Positions 6,300-11,458 of a stretch of DNA of 24,144 nt are shown piece after piece. A model generated the notes under the pieces. The model worked only from the letters and a program-made list of their open reading frames with translations, ran no database searches and was not told the origin of the DNA. How positions within the stretch are numbered: position 1 is the stretch's first letter; every line of letters starts with the position of its first letter. A program made the position numbers and the translations under genes. The stretch is from a virus. The DNA lies in the IMG/VR virus record IMGVR_UViG_3300035666_000159, positions 1-24,144 of that record, one strand, 5' to 3'.

Positions 6300-6643
6300 T
6301 TCAGCTCCTCCGGTATTTCAACTTCATCGCCAAGCTTTGATGCTACGTAGCAGCGCATGGCTGCGATCAGGGGTGTGGGGCCGCGCCAATAAACAAACGG
6401 CGTTTCAAGCCGCTTTCCGTCGCGTGCATCCCAAAATTCTCCCGTCATAGGGCTAAGAATTGCGATCTTCTCCCGCTCAATGATCGGCCCGCCTTGTGCC
6501 CAGTCGGTTGAGTAGTGGGTGTTGGGCCATGTGTACCAAGCCACGGCAAAGTTGTTCACCACTTCCGGCTCTTGCCGCCCTTCACACTTCGCTACTGCCC
6601 AATCAAGGGCAGCACCGCTTAACTCGTTTGTCTTTACTTTCAT
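6296..6643 (-). CDS. DUF2591 (NinX-like) phage protein
   Basis: A 115-residue protein starting MKVKTNELSGAALDWAVAKCEG, the typical opening of DUF2591 proteins, which are common in phage early regions (NinX of lambdoid phages belongs here). Further along are YSTDWAQGGPIIEREKIAI and TPLIAAMRCYVASKLGDEV, also typical of the family. Function is unknown. The start at 6643 is chosen by this match and by a four-base overlap with the upstream stop; a longer frame to 6781 would overlap the whole upstream gene. Length equals the family norm. Confidence 0.9.
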   Translation of the reverse strand: MKVKTNELSGAALDWAVAKCEGRQEPEVVNNFAVAWYTWPNTHYSTDWAQGGPIIEREKIAILSPMTGEFWDARDGKRLETPFVYWRGPTPLIAAMRCYVASKLGDEVEIPEELK

Positions 6644-6852
6644 TTCACCAACCCTCCTTTGTTGTTCAACCCTGTCAGCAGCTTGCGGTCGGTTATCAGC
6701 AGGTAGTTTGATTTGTGCATGGGGGCAACGCACCAGAGCTTGCGGGCTTCGATGCTGTTGAGTTCGCGGCAGTCCCAACAAAAGCCATTAAGCGTATCGA
6801 GCGGATCTAATAAGTCTGTACCGCAGTCGCGGCAGTGCATGTAACGAATCAT
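6640..6852 (-). CDS. small zinc-ribbon protein, 70 aa
   Basis: Two CxxC pairs (C7-C10 in HCRDCG and C25-C28 in FCWDC) are spaced as in a small zinc ribbon. The remainder is basic and hydrophobic, with SNYLLITDRKLLTGLNNKGG. GGGGTAAGAG precedes the ATG, and the stop overlaps the DUF2591 start. It may bind nucleic acid or a protein partner; no specific family recognised. Confidence 0.75.
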   Translation of the reverse strand: MIRYMHCRDCGTDLLDPLDTLNGFCWDCRELNSIEARKLWCVAPMHKSNYLLITDRKLLTGLNNKGGLVK

Positions 6853-6861
6853 CTCTTACCC

Positions 6862-7068
6862 CTATAAAACGAACAAATCCAAAAACTGAGCACGTTCACG
6901 CTTGCTCAGTGCTTCCCACGTGGGCTTGACGTACTGCACGTCGTACTCATACCCGCCGAATACGCGTCGCTGCACACGTCGCACCTCTACTTTAGGCACC
7001 GTCCGCACTTGGGGTTTGATGCTCTTGAGTTGCTCGGATAGGGTTTTGGGTGTGTTTCTCGTCGTCAT
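6862..7068 (-). CDS. hypothetical basic protein, 68 aa, first gene of the leftward operon
   Basis: Begins MTTRNTPKTLSEQLKSIK, continues with a basic stretch VEVRRVQRRVFGGYEYD and ends REAQFLDLF-like (KRERAQFLDLFVL). AGGAGAGTGAA precedes the ATG. No known family. It is the first gene after the long leader that starts near 7643, so it should be transcribed early and strongly if the promoter at 7650-7678 is used. Confidence 0.7.
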   Translation of the reverse strand: MTTRNTPKTLSEQLKSIKPQVRTVPKVEVRRVQRRVFGGYEYDVQYVKPTWEALSKRERAQFLDLFVL

Positions 7069-7139
7069 TTCACTCTCCTGATAGTTTGTTGTGGTGCATG
7101 TGCACCGGACAGGCAGCGGTGTTGTTTGAGGTGCCGTTT

Positions 7140-7156
7140 GTTAAGTAGTACTTAAC
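7140..7156. repeat. 17-bp palindrome copy in the leftward leader
   Basis: Exact copy, C-centred on the minus strand. Lies 72 bases upstream of the first operon gene (start 7068), inside the long leader. Confidence 0.95.
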
Positions 7157-7548
7157 TTTTATCTTTGCACCTAGCATCCACTACCTGTCCACTGCACACG
7201 CAGTGGTAGACCCTCTGCTCATTTATTGCAGTCCTGTTTGGGGTTCGGGTCGGGTGCATTGCTGTGCGTGACATATAGAAAGATGTTGGTGGGTGAACTC
7301 AACACAACAAACCCATCAAACCTAACTCGCACAACAAAGCACCGCAGAGATACTGCTAAGGTAGCAACGTGGGAGGGAGATGCGACCGAATTACATGCTG
7401 TGAATGTTGCAGCCCAATAAGATAGGGGTCAGCGGGACACGGCGATCCCATACAACACGCAAGCCTAAGCAAACCACAAGTAATCCAGACGTTATCTGTG
7501 CACCACGCACATCTTTACGCCTACTCTGCACCGTGTGGCACACAGCAT

Positions 7549-7565
7549 GTTAAGTAGTACTTAAC
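7549..7565. repeat. 17-bp palindrome copy in the leftward leader
   Basis: Exact copy, C-centred on the minus strand, about 80 bases downstream of the predicted start of the promoter at 7650-7678. Confidence 0.95.
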
Positions 7566-7624
7566 AAAGCCATCTACCACAATCGGCATTTCGTACAGAT
7601 TGTTAAGGAACGAGAGAGCGCGTC

Positions 7625-7638
7625 GGGAACGTATTCCC
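7625..7638 (-). promoter_or_regulatory. hairpin at the predicted 5' end of the leftward transcript
   Basis: GGGAA, four-base loop, TTCCC. It lies about five bases after the predicted start of the 7650-7678 promoter. A hairpin at the very 5' end can protect an mRNA or serve as an operator. Confidence 0.5.
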
Positions 7639-7649
7639 AACTAACCCCT

Positions 7650-7678
7650 ATTATCTCATAAGTCTATGACCTTGTCAA
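7650..7678 (-). promoter_or_regulatory. strong sigma70-type promoter of the leftward operon
   Basis: On the minus strand, perfect -35 TTGACA (7678-7673), 17-base spacer, -10 GATAAT (7655-7650). Predicted start near 7643. The next gene start on that strand is at 7068, so the transcript has a leader of about 575 nt. Sequence-only prediction. Confidence 0.75.
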
Positions 7679-7710
7679 TAGGCTGTCGTCGGGTTTGGCA
7701 CGTTTTTGAT

Positions 7711-7727
7711 GTTAAGTAGTACTTAAC
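7711..7727. repeat. 17-bp palindrome copy upstream of the main leftward promoter
   Basis: Exact copy, C-centred on the minus strand, ending 33 bases upstream of the -35 element at 7673-7678, a place from which a bound protein could affect RNA polymerase. Confidence 0.95.
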
Positions 7728-7989
7728 AAGGCATTTGTTCTGTATTGTTCCGGATTGTGTCGGCGAATGGAAAAATTGAAAACGTATTGAAATCATGATG
7801 TTAGGTGCGTTTGTGTCAACTTGTTCATTTGTTCCGTGAAAAATACCCCTGCCAAGCCGCTCTTTCTATGAGATTTATATAATAAAACGGGTGCACGTAT
7901 CATACATATCTAATAGAACATCAAGGGAAGCTGTGTATATATTTTGTTTTAGTGAACAATATATAGGAAAGTGCCACTTACACATTTAA

Positions 7990-8020
7990 AATCAATGACT
8001 TAGGATTGTGCTTTCATGTG
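7990..8020. repeat. 31-base direct repeat, copy 1
   Basis: Begins AATCAATGACTTAGG and ends CTTTCATGTG. Copy 2 at 8068-8098 is the same in 29 of 31 positions. The period is 78 bases. Confidence 0.9.
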
Positions 8021-8067
8021 GAACAATACGGAACAATTGACTGCAAAAAACGAAAAAAACAATTGAG

Positions 8068-8098
8068 AATCAATGAGTTAGGATTGTGCTTTCAAGTG
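8068..8098. repeat. 31-base direct repeat, copy 2
   Basis: Begins AATCAATGAGTTAGG and ends CTTTCAAGTG. Differs from copy 1 at positions 10 and 28. A GGAACAAT motif follows each copy (at 8020 and 8118). Confidence 0.9.
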
Positions 8099-8151
8099 CC
8101 CTTTTGTGTCACGGCACGGAACAATAGGTGAAATATAGTGCATGACGCGAT

Positions 8152-8168
8152 GTTAAGTAGTACTTAAC
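8152..8168. repeat. 17-bp palindrome copy in the intergenic region
   Basis: Exact copy, C-centred on the minus strand. It lies between the terminators of the 8429 gene and the GGAACAAT cluster. No promoter is obvious beside it. Confidence 0.95.
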
Positions 8169-8321
8169 AAACCCTCCCACTCTCTGCGGAACTGGTTTCC
8201 GACGCCGCGCAACACGTGTTAACACGTTTTTTCTATGTTTGCTTGGTCTCACTCACTCTCACTCACGCTCGCACCCACGCACAGATAAGAACTGGCATCA
8301 GAAAAAAGTTGACAGGGACGC

Positions 8322-8352
8322 AAAAAAACGTTATGCTGCATGCAGCATAACG
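8322..8352 (-). terminator. second intrinsic terminator, perfect 24-base palindrome
   Basis: Bases 8329-8352 form a perfect palindrome with half-site CGTTATGCTGCA, followed on the minus strand by T7 (8322-8328). It would back up the terminator at 8375-8422 and keep the lone gene's transcript out of the control region. A protein-binding palindrome is the alternative. Confidence 0.65.
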
Positions 8353-8374
8353 GTAAACGCAATAAAAAAGACAA

Positions 8375-8422
8375 CAAAAAACCCGCCGAAGCGGGTTGAA
8401 TTTAGTGGGGGGCAATGCCCCC
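8375..8422 (-). terminator. intrinsic terminator of the lone gene, with a preceding GC hairpin
   Basis: Read on the minus strand: after the stop at 8429, a GC hairpin (GGGGGC/GCCCCC, 8408-8422), then ACCCGC, TTCG tetraloop, GCGGGT (8381-8396) followed at once by a T tract. The UUCG-type loop and T run make a classic rho-independent terminator. Confidence 0.88.
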
Positions 8423-8428
8423 GATTGT

Positions 8429-8980
8429 TTACTTACCTTCAGCCTCATCGAGCGCGTCAATCAGAAATGCTGCGATTGGTGCAAATTTGTCGCTGCCCTT
8501 CAACTTGTTAGCGAAATCGCGCAACCTTTCGATTGCTTTGGCTTTGTCGTCTTTTGCGAGAATCTTGAGGTTGATATCCCCCGATTTTTCGGTTTTCGCT
8601 CCGGTTTTCTTGCCTGCCTTTTTTGCTTTGTTTTCATCGTAGGCTTGGCCGGTAGTGACTGCCTTGCGAAAGTGTGCAAGGTAGACTCGAATTGCACCGG
8701 CTGATTGTGCTTTGCCTTTGGCCCCATAATACTTACCGGCCTTAAAGGTAAACCGACCCGCAAGGAACCCGTCACAAATTGCCGACCCTTCAGCTAGTAA
8801 GCTTTTAACTGCGCTTGCGGGAATAAGCTTGTGTAACTTGGCAGCAATCGCATTGGCATGTTCGCGTGCGCTTTCGGCTGTTTTTTCCGATTGTCCAAAT
8901 TCTTTTGCGAGATTTACCATTTCAGCCGATGCAATAGGGGCTTCAGTAGTTGCGGGTTTTGTGATTTGCTTAGTTGCCAT
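8429..8980 (-). CDS. lone Ala/Lys-rich protein, 183 aa, possible DNA-binding regulator
   Basis: Starts MATKQITKPATTEAPIASAE, is helical and rich in Ala and Lys, with a low-complexity basic linker (KKAGKKTGAKTEKSG, about residues 121-135) between two helical parts. The first part has SGAIRVYLAHFRKAV-like sequence (AGAIRVYLAHFRKAVTTG) typical of DNA- or protein-binding helical domains; the second ends FLIDALDEAEGK. Family unknown. ATG 8980 is preceded by CGGAGTG; the longer frame to 9004 has no ribosome site. The gene stands alone: promoter at 9030-9058, palindrome just upstream of its -35, and terminators at 8375-8422 and 8322-8352. This arrangement suits a regulator or nucleoid-type protein, but that is inference. 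Confidence 0.8.
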   Translation of the reverse strand: MATKQITKPATTEAPIASAEMVNLAKEFGQSEKTAESAREHANAIAAKLHKLIPASAVKSLLAEGSAICDGFLAGRFTFKAGKYYGAKGKAQSAGAIRVYLAHFRKAVTTGQAYDENKAKKAGKKTGAKTEKSGDINLKILAKDDKAKAIERLRDFANKLKGSDKFAPIAAFLIDALDEAEGK

Positions 8981-9029
8981 TTGGTTCACTCCGTTTAGTG
9001 GCATCCGGTCGAAAAGTGACCGTAGACAA

Positions 9030-9058
9030 ATAGTCTCATATTTTTATTAGATTGTCAA
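9030..9058 (-). promoter_or_regulatory. probable promoter of the lone gene 8429-8980
   Basis: On the minus strand, -35 TTGACA (9058-9053), 17-base spacer, -10 GACTAT (9035-9030). The -10 is weak, but the block TATGAGA before it is shared with the promoter at 7650-7678. A palindrome copy lies six bases upstream of the -35. Confidence 0.55.
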
Positions 9059-9064
9059 GTCAAT

Positions 9065-9081
9065 GTTAAGTAGTACTTAAC
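9065..9081. repeat. 17-bp palindrome copy beside the promoter of the lone gene
   Basis: Exact copy, C-centred on the minus strand, six bases upstream of the -35 element (9053-9058). It is the rightmost copy; none follows in the structural genes. Confidence 0.95.
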
Positions 9082-9193
9082 AAATATGAGTTCTAGAACT
9101 TAAAGCACCCTCCGTTATTGAATCTGGCACGGCCAGACCCCACCGTACCCCCACCCCCCTAATGTGACCCTGTCAGACCCGCCCGCCTTCGCT

Positions 9194-9213
9194 GTGTAAT
9201 ATGCACATTACAC
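9194..9213. other. inverted repeat in the gap before the packaging genes
   Basis: GTGTAAT, six-base spacer, ATTACAC, in the 260-base non-coding gap 9082-9339. No T run follows, so an operator is more likely than a terminator. Another palindrome, GTTCTAGAAC, lies at 9090-9099. The rest of the gap is C-rich on the plus strand. Confidence 0.4.
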
Positions 9214-9261
9214 GCCACATATCCTCAAATTAATCTAATACAATTAATACCCCCTTCCCCC

Positions 9262-9290
9262 TTGCAAATTCTATAAAACACTTATAAGAT
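9262..9290 (+). promoter_or_regulatory. possible rightward promoter for the packaging genes
   Basis: -35 TTGCAA (9262-9267), 17-base spacer, -10 TAAGAT (9285-9290), or TATAAG with a 15-base spacer. Start near 9297, leader about 43 bases to the small terminase. Weak match, but it is the only candidate found by eye in the 260-base gap. Confidence 0.4.
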
Positions 9291-9339
9291 CGCGCCTTGA
9301 AACGCACCCCCCTTACTTTTCTGGAGTCCCGTTTCCTCC

Positions 9340-9957
9340 ATGCCTATATTTATTACGCCCGATACAGATATTCCGTTGCCGTTCGACCTGACCCCCGAGG
9401 AGGTTGTTGGTTTTCGTGAGAGGGCTAAAGCGGCATGCGCGTCCATCCAGGAACTGATTAGCGTCGGCGCAACCGTTGACGTTACAGACGAAGACTCAGT
9501 GCAAGCGCACACGGTTGTTTCTTCAGAAAACCTAAACGTTAAAGCGGAAACACCAGGAACAATTCTTAAGATCGAAGCATTGCTGACTAAGTATGACTAC
9601 GAGTTCTTAGAGGCTAATAGACGTATTGCTAATCTAGTAACCAACAAGTTGCTAGAAGAAGTAGAGAGCGAAGATCCTAAGATGAGGATGCGAGCCTTGG
9701 AGATGCTAGGCAAGCGCCGTGGTGTGAATTTATTTAGCGAGCAGATTGAAGTAACGATCAAACAAAAGCCGGTAAATGAAATTGAGGATGAGTTAACGCG
9801 TCTGTTGCAGCGGTATGTGGGTGATGCCATACCTGTGCAAGCCAAAGAGATTAAGACCGAAGAGAAGGAACCAAGTCTATTAGATATAGACCTTGATAAA
9901 GAGCTTGGACTAGGAGGGGATGATGCAGAACGATCTGCTGACAGCCCTGAGAAATAA
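9340..9957 (+). CDS. probable terminase small subunit
   Basis: A 205-residue acidic protein directly before the large terminase, overlapping it by 35 bases. Middle helices (ALLTKYDYEFLEANRRIANL, then DPKMRMRALEMLGKRRGVNL) look like the helical DNA-recognition and oligomerisation parts of small terminases, and the tail is very acidic (DIDLDKELGLGGDD). Small terminases bind the packaging site on phage DNA and hand it to the motor. The assignment rests on position, size and helical makeup rather than on a specific motif. The start ATG has only a weak, distant GGAG (9323-9326), so the exact start is uncertain. Confidence 0.7.
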   Translation: MPIFITPDTDIPLPFDLTPEEVVGFRERAKAACASIQELISVGATVDVTDEDSVQAHTVVSSENLNVKAETPGTILKIEALLTKYDYEFLEANRRIANLVTNKLLEEVESEDPKMRMRALEMLGKRRGVNLFSEQIEVTIKQKPVNEIEDELTRLLQRYVGDAIPVQAKEIKTEEKEPSLLDIDLDKELGLGGDDAERSADSPEK

Positions 9958-11449
9958 TCCAGCTTTATTAAAACGGATACCCGATGCGGTGAAACCCCGC
10001 GTGTTTACGCTATTGGAAGAGTTGGAGCAGCGCAAAGAAGCTGAACAAGCGCAGAAATCGTTCATGGCGTTTGTAAATAAGGTGTGGCCTAACTTTATTC
10101 ATGGGGCGCACCACGCAAAGATGGCTGCGGCGTTTGAACGAGTAGCGGAAGGTAAAACAAAACGCCTCATTATTAATATGCCGCCGCGTCATACCAAGTC
10201 AGAGTTTGCGTCTTATCTACTGCCATCTTGGTTTTTGGGCAAGTTCCCTAATAAAAAGGTGATTCAAACCTCGCATACGGCAGAGTTAGCGGTAGGTTTT
10301 GGTAGAAAGGTGCGAAATCTTGTCGATCAAGACATCTATAAAGAGATATTTCCAACAGTTGGCTTACAAGCGGACTCTAAAGCTGCTGGCAGGTGGGCGA
10401 CTAACAAGGGTGGAGACTATTTTGCTATCGGTGTGGGAGGTGCTGTTACGGGTAAAGGCGCGGATATTCTGATTATTGACGACCCGCACTCGGAACAAGA
10501 GGCTGCACAGGCTGAAACTAACCCAGAGATTTACGATAAAGCCTACGAGTGGTACACATCCGGGCCTCGGCAGCGTCTACAGCCGGGGGGTGCGATCATT
10601 ATTGTGATGACGCGCTGGTCAAAGAAGGATTTGACGGGTCAAGTGCTCAAAGCAGCGTCACAACGCAGTGGTGAAGAGTGGGAAGTGATTGAATTTCCAG
10701 CACTTTTGCCTAGTGGACGACCGCTGTGGCCCGAGTTTTGGCCTAAAGTTGAGCTTGAGGCACTGCAAAAAGAGCTTCCCCATGCGAAATGGATGGCGCA
10801 GTACCAACAAAATCCCACATCAGAGACTTCTGCCATCGTTAAGCGGGATTGGTGGAAAACTTGGGAAGATGATGAGGCTCCCAACTGCGAATTTACGGTG
10901 ATGTCGTGGGATACGGCGTTTGAAAAGAACAATCGTGCAGACTATTCTGCGATGACCTATTGGGGAGTGTTTTACAGACCCGATGAAAACGGTATAGCGC
11001 AGGCTAATATCATCCTGCTCAACGCATTTAGAGAGCGGATGGAGTTTCCGAGGCTAAAACAAGTGGCGCTCGACGAATATAAAGAGTGCAAACCTGACTC
11101 AATCATTATTGAGAAGAAAGCTTCTGGGGCACCGTTAATTTATGAGCTGCGGGCTATGGGTATCCCTGTGCAAGAGTTCACCCCAAGTAAAGGTAATGAC
11201 AAGATTGCACGGCTTAATGCGGTAGCAGATATATTTGCAAGTGGTCGGGTGTGGGCACCGAACACACACTGGGCAGAAGAGGTCATCGAAGAAGTTGCAA
11301 GTTTCCCTGCGGGAGATCATGATGACTATGTGGACTCGGTGTCTTTGGCGCTGATGCGCTTCCGTAAAGGTGGCTTTGTCCGCACGCTGCTCGACGAAGA
11401 GGACGAGCCTGTGTATTTCAAGGGGCGTCGGCAGTACGCCTACTATTAA
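9923..11449 (+). CDS. terL: terminase large subunit (packaging ATPase and nuclease)
   Basis: A 508-residue DNA-packaging motor. The ATPase half has a Walker A variant MPPRHTKS at about 86-93 and Walker B DILIIDDPH at about 181-189. The C-terminal RNase H-like nuclease half has SWD at D330, the strand SIIIEKKASG with E397, and GDHDDYVDS near 465-472 with the acidic residues for metal binding. It cuts concatemeric DNA and pumps it through the portal using ATP. AGGAGGGG lies five bases before ATG 9923; the ATG at 9920 is too close to it. Length fits the Terminase_6-type large subunits of P22-like and related phages. Confidence 0.96.
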   Translation: MQNDLLTALRNNPALLKRIPDAVKPRVFTLLEELEQRKEAEQAQKSFMAFVNKVWPNFIHGAHHAKMAAAFERVAEGKTKRLIINMPPRHTKSEFASYLLPSWFLGKFPNKKVIQTSHTAELAVGFGRKVRNLVDQDIYKEIFPTVGLQADSKAAGRWATNKGGDYFAIGVGGAVTGKGADILIIDDPHSEQEAAQAETNPEIYDKAYEWYTSGPRQRLQPGGAIIIVMTRWSKKDLTGQVLKAASQRSGEEWEVIEFPALLPSGRPLWPEFWPKVELEALQKELPHAKWMAQYQQNPTSETSAIVKRDWWKTWEDDEAPNCEFTVMSWDTAFEKNNRADYSAMTYWGVFYRPDENGIAQANIILLNAFRERMEFPRLKQVALDEYKECKPDSIIIEKKASGAPLIYELRAMGIPVQEFTPSKGNDKIARLNAVADIFASGRVWAPNTHWAEEVIEEVASFPAGDHDDYVDSVSLALMRFRKGGFVRTLLDEEDEPVYFKGRRQYAYY

Positions 11450-11458
11450 GGATAGATC

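Larger units (their letters stand above)
7069..7643 (-). other. ORF-free leader of the leftward operon
   Basis: About 575 bases between the predicted start and the first gene (7068), with no convincing gene on either strand. It contains palindrome copies at 7140 and 7549 and several GC-rich hairpins: 7093-7106 (GGTGCA, TG, TGCACC), 7189-7206 (CCACTGC, ACAC, GCAGTGG) and 7354-7366 (TGCTA, AGG, TAGCA). The 64-codon plus frame at 7226-7420 has no ribosome site and lies opposite to the transcript. The stretch may be a regulatory leader or a structured noncoding RNA; I recognise no known RNA family in it. Confidence 0.5.
7728..8320. other. AT-rich intergenic region, candidate origin or control region
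   Basis: About 590 bases without a credible gene, with an AT-rich core at about 7865-7990. It holds a 31-base direct repeat in two copies, four exact and two near copies of GGAACAAT, one 17-bp palindrome and, near 8211-8226, the overlapping palindromes AACACGTGTT and CGTGTTAACACG followed by T6. The mix of iteron-like motifs and AT-rich DNA suits a replication origin, but nothing here proves it. Confidence 0.45.

Noticed and set aside
7226-7420. 64-codon plus-strand frame in the control region
   Set aside because: No ribosome site, no family resemblance, opposite to the predicted leftward transcript, and the only gene-like frame in a stretch full of hairpins.
7069-8320. tRNA or tmRNA gene in the long gap
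   Set aside because: No cloverleaf with a TTC-A-A-type T arm and matched acceptor stem could be assembled by eye on either strand.
8396-8704. 102-codon plus-strand frame
   Set aside because: Antisense to the insulated gene 8429-8980 and starting within its terminator region; no ribosome site.
2565-9081. CRISPR array from the repeated 17-mers
   Set aside because: Spacing is irregular (162 to about 1300 bases), repeats are too short and palindromic throughout, and the intervals contain genes.
2565-9081. 17-bp palindromes as promoters of a phage RNA polymerase
   Set aside because: The element is symmetric apart from its centre and lies at varied distances from starts; separate sigma70-type promoters are present beside some copies.
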